In this document: positions 9,332-17,125 of the stretch, one piece after another | Numbering within the stretch: the first letter of the stretch is position 1 | Layout: every line of letters begins with the position of its first letter | Source of the DNA: Oscillospiraceae bacterium | GTDB taxonomy: Bacteria; Bacillota; Clostridia; Oscillospirales; Oscillospiraceae | Direction of reading: 5' to 3' | NCBI GenBank assembly: GCA_015067975.1 | Contig: SVLK01000006.1 | Location: 20,485 to 84,484, forward strand | Length of the DNA stretch: 64,000 bases | Position numbers and translations under genes: made by a program | Notes under the pieces: generated by a model | Told to the model about the DNA's origin: nothing | Database searches by the model: none | What the model saw: the letters and a program-made list of their open reading frames with translations, nothing else

Positions 9332-10489
9332 TCAGATATTCTGCAGATCCTTCCACTTCTTAGGCGGGCGGGGTTCATAGGGCAGGGATGCCAGATACGC
9401 TTCGTTCATTTCAATGCCGAGACCTGCGCCTTCCGGCAGGGTCAGGAAGCCGTCTACGACCTTGAGCTGATTGCGGCACATCCGATCGCCGATTTCCACA
9501 TGCCAGGGGAAGGTTTCAATAGCGGAGAGGTTGGGCATTACACAGGCGGCATGCACTGTGGCATTCAGCGCTACGGTGGAACTGTTGCAGTTATGGGGGC
9601 CGACCTTGATGTAATTGGCCTCGGCGATGGCAGCAATATCCACCATCTCGCCAATACCGCCCACCACACTGACGTCCGGATTGATATAATCCACGCAGTT
9701 GCGCTTACATACTTCGTTGAACCAACGCTTGCCGAACATTGCCTCGCCTGCCACCAGGGGAAGGGTGGTGCCGGCTTTCAATTGCGCCAGTACATCCAGA
9801 TTATCCGGACCGATAGGCTCTTCGTACCACGTAATACCGTACTTTTCGATGCGGCGGGCAACATCCAGCGCCTGCCGGGCATCGGGAATACGCCAGACAT
9901 CGATCATGATTTCGTAGTCATTGCCCAGCCCTTCTCGGAACTTGGCGATACGCTCTACAATCTGATCCTCGTTTTCATCGTTGGCGAAGGGGTAGAGCTT
10001 GAAGGCGCGATAGCCGTTGGCGCGGGCCAGTTCCAGCGCCATCTCCACCTCCTGCTGCGGTGTTTTCACACCGTCAGGGCCGATATTGGCATAGGCCTTC
10101 AGCTTTTTATGTACCGGTCCGCCCAACAGGGTGTACACCGGCACGTCCAGCTTTTTGCCCAGAATATCCCACATGGCAATCTCAATGCCGCTGGCGGCGC
10201 AGTACAGGTCGATGCCGGCCCGGCGTTCACCAAACAGGTTATACACCCAGTTGCGGAAATTTTTGACCCGCGTAGGATCTGCACCGATCAGGTAGCTTTT
10301 CATTTCCTCCACATGCATGGCGGTGCCGCGTTCCCGGTCTGCCAGCGTATAACATTCGCCCCAACCGTCGATTCCTTCATCGGTTTCGATTTTTACCAAA
10401 AGAAACTGCTTTGTGCCGCTCCAATGATAGGTGACTTCGCTGGCTTGAATGGTGGGCACGATGTAAGTTTTAATATCGCGAATCTTCAT
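9332..10489 (-). CDS. Enolase-superfamily enzyme, mandelate racemase subgroup (acid-sugar dehydratase-like)
   Basis: 385 residues. Members abstract the proton alpha to a carboxylate using a Mg2+-stabilised enolate. Metal ligands are D197 (MIDVW), E223 (WYEEPI) and E249 (VAGEAMF). The catalytic dyad is H299 (GPHNCNSS) with D272 (INPDVSVVGG). K164 lies in AFKLYPF, where the usual second Lys of KxK is a Tyr. This pattern fits sugar-acid dehydratases such as galactonate or gluconate dehydratase; the substrate is unknown. It is divergent from the sigma-54 activator, with a 36-base dyad between them, so the two may share control. An upstream TTGTAA/CATAAT promoter is visible on the minus strand. 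Confidence 0.85.
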   Translation of the reverse strand: MKIRDIKTYIVPTIQASEVTYHWSGTKQFLLVKIETDEGIDGWGECYTLADRERGTAMHVEEMKSYLIGADPTRVKNFRNWVYNLFGERRAGIDLYCAASGIEIAMWDILGKKLDVPVYTLLGGPVHKKLKAYANIGPDGVKTPQQEVEMALELARANGYRAFKLYPFANDENEDQIVERIAKFREGLGNDYEIMIDVWRIPDARQALDVARRIEKYGITWYEEPIGPDNLDVLAQLKAGTTLPLVAGEAMFGKRWFNEVCKRNCVDYINPDVSVVGGIGEMVDIAAIAEANYIKVGPHNCNSSTVALNATVHAACVMPNLSAIETFPWHVEIGDRMCRNQLKVVDGFLTLPEGAGLGIEMNEAYLASLPYEPRPPKKWKDLQNI

Positions 10490-10530
10490 ATGGCGCCTCC
10501 TGTTTTTGCCGATACGGCGTTCTTAAAAAC

Positions 10531-10559
10531 ATTATGATATGACAAATCCTCAATTACAA
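10531..10559 (-). promoter_or_regulatory. Promoter candidate for the enolase-superfamily gene
   Basis: Read on the minus strand: TTGTAA (10559-10554), 17-base spacer, CATAAT (10536-10531). The -35 box lies only 4 bases from the edge of the 36-base dyad. Confidence 0.5.
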
Positions 10560-10563
10560 CACC

Positions 10564-10599
10564 TGTCGTAAACTCGTCGAAAACGACGCAAAACCGACA
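10564..10599. promoter_or_regulatory. 36-base nested palindrome between divergent genes (operator or UAS candidate)
   Basis: TGTCG (10564-10568) pairs with CGACA (10595-10599), and CGTCG (10575-10579) pairs with CGACG (10584-10588). Both pairs are centred on exactly the same point, with AAAA in the middle and 6-base gaps. The site abuts the minus-strand -35 box. It lies about 90 bases before the plus-strand promoter at 10690. The same TGTCGA core recurs upstream of the sigma-54 promoter. It probably binds the Fis-type HTH of the adjacent activator. Confidence 0.65.
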
Positions 10600-10689
10600 C
10601 TATTGTGCGTTGATTTGGCATATAATCGGCTGATTGGGTTGCTATTTGGAAGAATTTGTTCCGGAATAATCCGATGCGCCACAAAAAGA

Positions 10690-10718
10690 TTGACAATTTC
10701 CGAAACGGTGGCTACAAT
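10690..10718 (+). promoter_or_regulatory. Sigma-A promoter of the sigma-54 activator gene
   Basis: TTGACA (10690-10695), 17-base spacer, TACAAT (10713-10718). It is followed by an AGGGAGG ribosome site and the ATG at 10771. Confidence 0.75.
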
Positions 10719-10770
10719 GACCCCAAAAGCAGGCGGATATTGGAATGATGCAAAAAGGGAGGAGCGCAAG

Positions 10771-12153
10771 ATGATGAAGAGCAGCGAAGCGTTAAAGTGG
10801 CTGAACGAAAACTTCAACTATGTGGACTCGGTGACCATCATTGACGCTAACGGCACCATCATCGCCAAACAGCGGTTTAATCCGCGGTATACGGACGAGG
10901 AAAATGAAACCGATAACCGTTGGGCGCTGGGAAAGAACCTGTTAGAGGTTTTTCCCAGCCAGGATCCGCAGACCAGCGAACTTCTGACTGCGCTCAAGCG
11001 TGATGGTGTGATTCATCGAAAGCAGGATGTGGCCTACAACCATCAGGGCAAGAAGACGGTGACCAACCACCTGACATTCCCCATTGTCTGCCGCGGACGT
11101 TTTGTGGGCTCTGTGCAGGTTTCCCGTGATGTGACCAACATGGACACCAGCCGTGTCCGGAGTTCGGATGAAATGCATCCGGGTGGCAATGCGAAATTTA
11201 CATTGGATGACATTGTGGGCAAATCGCCTGAGATGCGGCACATCAAGTCCGTGATCACCCGAATTGCTGACAGTGAGTCCTCGGTGTTGGTTTGCGGAGA
11301 TACCGGCACCGGTAAAGAGCTGGTGGTTTCTGCCATCCACAATGCCAGCTATCGCAAAAATAAAAACTTTATTCCCATCAACTGTGCCGCACTGCCCGAG
11401 AGCATTCTGGAGGGATTGCTGTTTGGCTCCCGTAAGGGTGCGTTTACCGGTGCGGAGAATATGAAGGGATTGTTTGAAGAATGCGACGGCGGTACGATCT
11501 ATCTGGACGAGATCAACTCCATGCCGCTGAATTTGCAGGCAAAGTTGCTGCGCGTGCTGCAGGATAAGGCGGTGTTGCCGTTGGGCGAGACTAAGCCGCG
11601 ACCGGTCGATGTGCGGATCATTGCTTCGGTCAACAAGCCGGTGAAGGTGCTGATGCAGAACAACGAAATGCGCGAGGATCTGCTCTACCGTCTTAATGCC
11701 ATTAACATCCAGCTGCCGTCGTTGCGCAGCCGACAAGGAGATATCCGGCTGCTGGCAGAGCATTTTGTCAACAAGTACAGCCGCCTGCTGGGCAAGCACA
11801 CAGACGGCATCAGCAGCGAAGCACTGGTTCTGCTGCAGGCATACCATTGGCCGGGAAATGTGCGGGAACTGGAGCACACCATTGAATCGGCCATTAATCT
11901 GACAGAAGACTTCCGCCCCTTGCAGGTGGATGATTTGCCATCGTATCTGATCATCCGGGAAGCGGAGCATCCGGATTCCGTTTACGGGGAACTGGAGCCG
12001 ATTTCTCTGCTGGATGCGGTTTCGGCCTATGAAAAGCGGCTGATCAGCGACATGCTGGTGCGCACCGGCGGTAATGTGGCCAAAGCGGCCAGACTGCTGG
12101 GCGTGCCGCGTACCACGCTGTACTCTAAAATGGATGCGCTGGGGCTGCGATAG
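10771..12153 (+). CDS. Sigma-54-dependent transcriptional activator (PAS-like sensor, AAA+, Fis HTH)
   Basis: 460 residues from the ATG after AGGGAGG; the frame is open further upstream but would run through the promoter. Order: N-terminal PAS-like sensory domain (1-120, TIIDANGTII), AAA+ domain with Walker A GDTGTGKE (176-183), the sigma-54-contacting loop GAFTGA (223-228), Walker B GGTIYLDEI, WPGNVREL, then a C-terminal Fis-type HTH (NVAKAARLLGVPRTTLY). The layout is that of RocR-like enhancer-binding proteins that remodel RpoN holoenzyme. The domain has no receiver Asp, so it should sense a ligand directly. A terminator and then a consensus -24/-12 promoter follow, so the likely target is the next operon, and perhaps the divergent enolase gene. 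Confidence 0.92.
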   Translation: MMKSSEALKWLNENFNYVDSVTIIDANGTIIAKQRFNPRYTDEENETDNRWALGKNLLEVFPSQDPQTSELLTALKRDGVIHRKQDVAYNHQGKKTVTNHLTFPIVCRGRFVGSVQVSRDVTNMDTSRVRSSDEMHPGGNAKFTLDDIVGKSPEMRHIKSVITRIADSESSVLVCGDTGTGKELVVSAIHNASYRKNKNFIPINCAALPESILEGLLFGSRKGAFTGAENMKGLFEECDGGTIYLDEINSMPLNLQAKLLRVLQDKAVLPLGETKPRPVDVRIIASVNKPVKVLMQNNEMREDLLYRLNAINIQLPSLRSRQGDIRLLAEHFVNKYSRLLGKHTDGISSEALVLLQAYHWPGNVRELEHTIESAINLTEDFRPLQVDDLPSYLIIREAEHPDSVYGELEPISLLDAVSAYEKRLISDMLVRTGGNVAKAARLLGVPRTTLYSKMDALGLR

Positions 12154-12154
12154 G

Positions 12155-12180
12155 TGTCGAAATAAAGACGCATATGTCGA
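12155..12180 (+). promoter_or_regulatory. Two in-phase TGTCGA repeats, candidate enhancer (UAS)
   Basis: TGTCGA at 12155-12160 and again at 12175-12180, exactly 20 bases (about two helical turns) apart. They lie about 220-245 bases before the -24 element. They share the TGTCG core with the palindrome at 10564-10599. This fits a looped enhancer for the activator, but binding is inferred. Confidence 0.45.
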
Positions 12181-12251
12181 AAAAGCAACATTTAAGAAGA
12201 AAAGTTTCGCTGCAGGAGCAAAAAATGAGCCTCAGCGAGAACAGCAATCAA

Positions 12252-12292
12252 CAGAGGGGTGTCGGTCATACGACGCCTCTCTGACTTTTTTT
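12252..12292 (+). terminator. Terminator of the sigma-54 activator gene
   Basis: A 13-bp stem with two G-T pairs (left 12252-12264, right 12271-12283), a six-base loop and seven Ts (12286-12292). It insulates the activator gene from the downstream sigma-54 operon. Confidence 0.8.
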
Positions 12293-12398
12293 GGAAAAAA
12301 TTGTGAAATTTCCGGAGAAGAGCTTTTGAATGTGGCCAAAATTTGTGCGAAATGGTTAAAATACACCAAAAAAGTTTGTGGAAAGAGACATGCGGATT

Positions 12399-12414
12399 TG
12401 GCACGGAAATTGCT
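12399..12414 (+). promoter_or_regulatory. Sigma-54 (-24/-12) promoter
   Basis: TGGCAC (12399-12404), N5, TTGCT (12410-12414) matches the RpoN consensus with the required GG-to-GC spacing. Transcription should begin near 12425, about 100 bases before the transporter ATG. The rest of the 12154-12524 gap holds the terminator, the TGTCGA repeats and a GC-rich leader with CCTCC/GGAGG complementarity. Confidence 0.85.
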
Positions 12415-12524
12415 ATTAAAGAGGGCGAGTCCTTTTATAGGCGAACCGCGGCTGCGGGGAAAGGCAGCTGCACCCTCCGGTTAGCCGAAGGAGGACATCA
12501 AAATAAGAAAAAAAGGAGAAAATC

Positions 12525-14033
12525 ATGGATAACTTTGGTTTACTGTCCCTGATCCCGCCCATCCTGGCGGTCGTTCTGGCATTTGCCACCAAGAACGTCG
12601 TTCTGTCCCTTTTTATCGCCCTGTTCAGCGGTACTTTAATCGTTGCCATGGGCAATCCCTGGACTGCACTGCAGATCACTTTCAGCGACTATCTGTTCGT
12701 TGATATGACCAGCGGCAGCAATGCCCAGACCATCGTGCTGATGGCCGTCATCGGCGGTTTCGTGGCTCTGGTGGAAAAGTCCGGCGGCGCCCGCGCCTTT
12801 GCACAGGCCATCTCTAACAAGCTGACCAAACCTGTCAGCGCACAGATCGCCTGCTGGCTGGGCGGCCTGGCCATCTACTTCTCCGACTCCGGCAACAGCC
12901 TGATCCTGGGCCCCATCTTCCGCCCTGTGTTCGATAAGCTGAGAGTCTCCCGCGCCAAGCTGTCCTACATTTTGGACTCCACTTCCTCTCCCGTCTGCAT
13001 CCTGATCCCCATCACCGGCTGGGGCGTGTATATCATGAATATCATCGCCACTGAGTTCGGCAACCTGGGCATCGAGGCTACCGACGCTGCTACCTTCCTG
13101 CAGTGCATTCCCTATCAGTTCTACGCCATCCTGGCTCTGGTGCTGATCCCTGTGCTGGCTTTGAGCAAGATGGACTTCGGCCCCATGGCCAAGGCTGAAA
13201 TGCGCGCCAGACTGGAAGGCCCCTCCGCTTCCGAACTGGCCAATGACGGCGAGATCCTGGTCAGCGAAGAGAAGAAGGTCTCCATGTGGAACATGCTGCT
13301 GCCCCTGATCGTTCTGTTCGTCGTGATCTTCGCCATGTTCATCGGCTGGGGCTTCCCCACCCAGAACATCGCCGGCTCCAAGATCCGTATCGCCCTGACC
13401 TCCGGCTATCTGCTGGCTGCCATCACCTGCGGTGCAATGATCGTCAAGCAGAAGCTGATGACCTTTGACGAGGCCTTCAACGTCTTCATCGGCGGCATCC
13501 AGAAGATGGCTTCCATCCTGGTAGTGATCGTTGTCGCTTGGGGCGTGGGCAGCGTTTGCGGCACCCTGGGCACCTCCAACTTCATCGTCGGTGCAGTGGA
13601 CGGCGTGCTGAGCCCCGCTCTGATGCCCGCTCTGATCTGCCTGATCGGTACGATTATCAGCTTCGCTATCGGTAGCTCCTGGGGCACCATGGCCATCCTG
13701 CTGCCCATCGGTATCGCTATGGCTCACAGCTTCGAGCTGTCCCAGCCTCTGATGATCGCTGCTGTGCTGAGCGGCGCCCTGTTCGGTGACCACTGCTCCC
13801 CCATCTCCGACACCACCATCATGTCCTCCATGGCTGCCGGTGCCAACCACATCGACCACGTGAAGACCCAGCTGCCTTATGCCGCTGTGGCTGCAGTTGC
13901 TTCTTTCCTGGGCTACCTGATCGTTGGCTTTACCGGCATGAACGCCTTTGTGGGCGTGGCCGTGGCCATCGTGATCATGCTGGCTATCTACTTTGTGGCT
14001 TGCAAGCTCTTTGGCGCTAAGAAGGCTGCCTGA
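12525..14033 (+). CDS. NhaC-family Na+/H+ or Na+-coupled carboxylate antiporter
   Basis: 502 residues with about 11-12 hydrophobic segments, typical of the NhaC/ArsB-like ion transporter superfamily. Conserved-looking polar motifs within membrane segments are YFSDSGNSLILGP and GDHCSPISDTTIMSS. The family includes Na+/H+ antiporters and the malate/Na+-lactate antiporter MleN, so a dicarboxylate-type substrate is plausible next to a lyase and malic enzyme. It is the first gene after the sigma-54 promoter, with an AAAAGGAG ribosome site. Codons are strongly C-ending, as in highly expressed genes. A long hairpin after the stop may give this gene more transcript than the enzymes downstream. Confidence 0.85.
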   Translation: MDNFGLLSLIPPILAVVLAFATKNVVLSLFIALFSGTLIVAMGNPWTALQITFSDYLFVDMTSGSNAQTIVLMAVIGGFVALVEKSGGARAFAQAISNKLTKPVSAQIACWLGGLAIYFSDSGNSLILGPIFRPVFDKLRVSRAKLSYILDSTSSPVCILIPITGWGVYIMNIIATEFGNLGIEATDAATFLQCIPYQFYAILALVLIPVLALSKMDFGPMAKAEMRARLEGPSASELANDGEILVSEEKKVSMWNMLLPLIVLFVVIFAMFIGWGFPTQNIAGSKIRIALTSGYLLAAITCGAMIVKQKLMTFDEAFNVFIGGIQKMASILVVIVVAWGVGSVCGTLGTSNFIVGAVDGVLSPALMPALICLIGTIISFAIGSSWGTMAILLPIGIAMAHSFELSQPLMIAAVLSGALFGDHCSPISDTTIMSSMAAGANHIDHVKTQLPYAAVAAVASFLGYLIVGFTGMNAFVGVAVAIVIMLAIYFVACKLFGAKKAA

Positions 14034-14046
14034 TTTACGGCTATCG

Positions 14047-14094
14047 GCTGCCGCGTCAGAATGACATGCGAAACTCTCCTTCTGATGCGGCAGC
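14047..14094 (+). terminator. Partial terminator/attenuator hairpin after the NhaC gene
   Basis: A 15-bp stem with one G-T pair (14047-14061 with 14080-14094) followed by TACTCTTTTC. The T-run is imperfect, so read-through into the lyase gene 27 bases later is likely. Confidence 0.5.
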
Positions 14095-14120
14095 TACTCT
14101 TTTCACTGCAAGGAGTGCCT

Positions 14121-15626
14121 ATGAACAAAGAAACGTATTACCAGCCCTATGCTGGACGGGATATCCGTATCCTGGACCAGCATGCGAAAAACACCATTGC
14201 TGAGGATTATCTCACCTTTCCCTATCAAATCCTGGATCATCTGGCCCATGTGGTGATGCTGCAGGAGCAGGAGATCATCCCCCGCCGTGATGCGACTGTG
14301 ATTCTCAAGGCGCTGCTGCGCCTGAAAAAAGAGGGCCCTGATATCGTGCCCCATAAACCCGGCCTGACGGACCTGTACTCCAATGTGGAGGAGTGGCTCA
14401 TTGATCAGGTGGGTATTGAAGTGGGAGGTAAGCTGCATACCGGCCGCTCCCGCAACGATATGAACCCCGCCATCGAGCGTATGTATACCCGACAGGCGAT
14501 TTTAAACGTCTGCGAGGCGATCAGCCTTTTGATGCAGACGCTGTTGGTACAGGCGGAGGTACATAAGAATACCATTATTCCTGCCTATACCCACCATTCT
14601 CAGCAGGCGCAGCCTGTAACGCTGGGACACTTTTACATGAGTGCCTATGAGAATTTCGCCCGCGATCTGGAGCGCCTGATGGCATCCTACGAGCGTGTGA
14701 ACCTCAGCCCCATGGGCGGTGCTGCTGTGGCTACCACCAGCTTCCCCATCAGCCGTGAGCGGGTGTGTGAGCTGTTGGGCTTTGACCATTTGCTGGTCAA
14801 CTCCATGGACGCATGCAGTACGCTGGACTATGCCTATGAGCCTGCCTGCGCCATGGCCATCTTTATCAACAACGTGGGCCGTGTGGCCGAGAGCCTGCTG
14901 CTGTGGAACCTCAACGAGGTGGGCATCAGCCGTCTGGCACTGCCGTACTGCTCTTACAGCACCATTATGCCGCAGAAACGTAATCCTGTGGCACTGGAAA
15001 CGCTGCGTATGGCCGGTGAATGGACGTACGGTACGCTGAGTACTATGTTCAACACCATGAAGGCCTATCCTCCCGGAAACGGACGTGAGCCCGGTTATGT
15101 GGTGGGTCTGTTCTTTGAAATCGCCCAGCGCATCGAGGACAGCGCCTATCTGCTGGAAGGCATTGTGCGCAATCTGGAAGTAAATGCAGAGCGCGCTTTG
15201 CAGGTGACCCGTGATGGATTCAGTACCGTAACTGATTTGGCCGACGAAATGGTCAAGAGCATGGGCCTGTCCTTCTCTGCCGCGAAGAAGATCGTGGGAC
15301 GTCTGGTGGTAACAGCCCAGGCGGAGGGGATTGCCTGCACGGAAATCAACACGGCACTGGTGCGCCGTGCCGCCAAGGAAGCAATGAATATTGATCTGGA
15401 CATGCCTCAGGAGTTGATCACCAACGCGTTGGACCCTGTGGAAAATGTCAACCGCCGCACCATTATCGGCGGACCCAGCCCTGTACGCGTGCAGCAGATG
15501 GTCGATGCCGGCCAGCAGGAGCTGGAAGAATTCTGCCGCCGCCGCCAGCGGGAATGTGACCGCCTTGCTGAGGTGGATGCAAAGCTGATGGCGCTGGCCG
15601 AAGCCATTGCCGCCGAAGCGGAATAA
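14121..15626 (+). CDS. Argininosuccinate lyase-like C-N lyase (fumarase/aspartase superfamily)
   Basis: 501 residues from the ATG after AAGGAG. Superfamily motifs: HTGRSRND (about 106-113), the THHSQQAQP region (about 157-165) and the signature STIMPQKRNP (280-289) with the catalytic Ser region. Such lyases eliminate fumarate from N-substituted aspartates. True ArgH is about 460 residues and sits with argG. Here the protein is longer and sits with an MmgE/PrpD protein and malic enzyme under sigma-54 control. That suggests a catabolic lyase like the EDDS and iminodisuccinate lyases, which belong to this superfamily. Fumarate would then feed fumarase (not in the window) and the malic enzyme two genes downstream. 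Confidence 0.85.
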   Translation: MNKETYYQPYAGRDIRILDQHAKNTIAEDYLTFPYQILDHLAHVVMLQEQEIIPRRDATVILKALLRLKKEGPDIVPHKPGLTDLYSNVEEWLIDQVGIEVGGKLHTGRSRNDMNPAIERMYTRQAILNVCEAISLLMQTLLVQAEVHKNTIIPAYTHHSQQAQPVTLGHFYMSAYENFARDLERLMASYERVNLSPMGGAAVATTSFPISRERVCELLGFDHLLVNSMDACSTLDYAYEPACAMAIFINNVGRVAESLLLWNLNEVGISRLALPYCSYSTIMPQKRNPVALETLRMAGEWTYGTLSTMFNTMKAYPPGNGREPGYVVGLFFEIAQRIEDSAYLLEGIVRNLEVNAERALQVTRDGFSTVTDLADEMVKSMGLSFSAAKKIVGRLVVTAQAEGIACTEINTALVRRAAKEAMNIDLDMPQELITNALDPVENVNRRTIIGGPSPVRVQQMVDAGQQELEEFCRRRQRECDRLAEVDAKLMALAEAIAAEAE

Positions 15627-15686
15627 CGACAAACCACAAAGGCAGGAGGCGCATCATCTGATGCCGGGCTAAGCCCCTCTGCCTTA

Positions 15687-15717
15687 CCGCCCCGCCGCCC
15701 AACGGGCGGCGGGGCGG
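15687..15717 (+). terminator. Perfect GC-only intercistronic hairpin
   Basis: A 14-bp perfect stem (15687-15700 with 15704-15717), all G/C, loop AAC, no T-run. It may be an RNase barrier or a partial terminator that sets the ratio of lyase to downstream enzymes. Confidence 0.5.
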
Positions 15718-15757
15718 CATCGCATTTACCAAACAAAAGCTCAGGAGGAAATTGATT

Positions 15758-17110
15758 ATGACTTTAAGCGAAATCTTTGCTGCATTTATCTGCGGCAATA
15801 GCCATATGACCGAAAATGATTTGTATCTGGCCAAGCGCTCTATTGTGGACACCGTAGGCGCTACCATCGCCGGCAGCCGTACCGAAGTGGTGCGCCAGAC
15901 GCTGCCTGTATATTCTGCGCCGGGCTGTGCCACCGTTATCGGTGTGGGCAAGGGCTATGCACCGCAGGCCGCTGCCTTTATCAACGGTGTCAGCGGCCAT
16001 GAACTGGAACTGGACGATACCTGTTCTTCCAATCTGGGCCATCCTACGGTGGCTGTGCTGCCGGCTTTGCTGGCAGTGGGTGAGGAACTGGGTTCTTCCG
16101 GTGAACAGATTTTGAAGAGCTTCTTGTATGCCACGGAGATTGAATGCAAAGTGGGCCGCATCTGCGCCGCCGAACTCCACCGTCGCGGCTGGCATGCCAG
16201 CAGCATTACCGGTGTTTTGGGTGCTGCTGCCGGCTGCGGTTATCTGTACGGACAGGACGAGACTACGATGCGCCACACGCTGGGTATTGCGGCCTCGATG
16301 GCTTCCGGTGTCCGGGAGAATTTTGGCACTACTACCAAATCTGTCCACATCGGCAAGACGGCCGGTGACGGCGTCATTGCTGCGCAGCTGGCCAACCACG
16401 GTGTGACATCTTCGCCCCGCGCACTGGAAGGACACGAGGGCTATCTGCGGGAGTATGCAGGCTTCGACGGCATGACATTTGACGAGGATTTTGCCGCTAC
16501 ACTGGGCAATCCTTTCGACATTGCGGCGCCCGGCTTTGCACTGAAGAAACATCCGTCCTGCTCCAGTACCCACCGCGCCATTGACGGCCTCATTGACCTG
16601 ATTGAAGAAAACCACCTGACGGCAGAGGATATTGCCCGCATTGACGTGGGCTTGAGCCAGCCTGCGCTGCGCGAGCTGGTGACGCCCTATCCCAAGGATG
16701 GCGAAGAAGCCAAGTTCAGCATCGGCTTCCAGGTGGCACTGCATCTGACCGGAAAAGACAACATGCCTTACAACTACACCCCGGAGGTCATTTTCCTGCC
16801 GGAAATCCAGCGTATTATTAACGCGACGTTCCTGTATAACGAACCATCTTCCGACAATCTGCCCTCTGAAATGGGCGTAGGCCCGGCCCATGTAGCCATT
16901 ACCAAACCCGATGGAACCGTGCTGAAAAAGGTCCGTATCTTCCCCGAAGGCCATCTGACTCATCCCATTCCTGATGAAGGAATCTACGATAAGTATAAGA
17001 AGTGCACCACGGGCATTATCCCTGATGCACAGGCAGATGAACTGTATCAGCGCATCATGCATCTGGAGAAGGAAGCGGATATCCGGGATATTCTCGCCCT
17101 GTGCATCTGA
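15758..17110 (+). CDS. MmgE/PrpD-family protein (dehydratase/epimerase)
   Basis: 450 residues from the ATG at 15758, eight bases after AGGAGGAA; the in-frame TTG at 15752 is too close to the ribosome site. Family features: VDTVGATIAGSRTE near the N terminus, GHELELDD with conserved acidic residues (about 80), AGDGVIAAQLANHG (about 205), and a C-terminal lid region with KHPSCSSTH (about 265). Members include 2-methylcitrate dehydratase, cis-aconitate decarboxylase and iminodisuccinate epimerase. No prpB or prpC is present, so 2-methylcitrate is unlikely. Pairing with an ArgH-like lyase favours an epimerase that converts stereoisomers to the form the lyase accepts. This is inference. Confidence 0.85.
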   Translation: MTLSEIFAAFICGNSHMTENDLYLAKRSIVDTVGATIAGSRTEVVRQTLPVYSAPGCATVIGVGKGYAPQAAAFINGVSGHELELDDTCSSNLGHPTVAVLPALLAVGEELGSSGEQILKSFLYATEIECKVGRICAAELHRRGWHASSITGVLGAAAGCGYLYGQDETTMRHTLGIAASMASGVRENFGTTTKSVHIGKTAGDGVIAAQLANHGVTSSPRALEGHEGYLREYAGFDGMTFDEDFAATLGNPFDIAAPGFALKKHPSCSSTHRAIDGLIDLIEENHLTAEDIARIDVGLSQPALRELVTPYPKDGEEAKFSIGFQVALHLTGKDNMPYNYTPEVIFLPEIQRIINATFLYNEPSSDNLPSEMGVGPAHVAITKPDGTVLKKVRIFPEGHLTHPIPDEGIYDKYKKCTTGIIPDAQADELYQRIMHLEKEADIRDILALCI

Positions 17111-17125
17111 AAAAGGAGAATGACA

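Noticed and set aside
10621..10626. TATAAT between the dyad and the activator gene
   Set aside because: No acceptable -35 at the right distance; TTGACA-17-TACAAT at 10690-10718 is a much better promoter for the same gene.
12192..12484. Short frames on both strands between the activator and the NhaC gene
   Set aside because: They cross the terminator and the sigma-54 promoter and have no coding character.
14121..15626. Simple annotation as arginine-biosynthetic argH
   Set aside because: No argG or other arg gene nearby, longer than usual, and sigma-54-controlled with catabolic neighbours. Kept as ArgH-like lyase.
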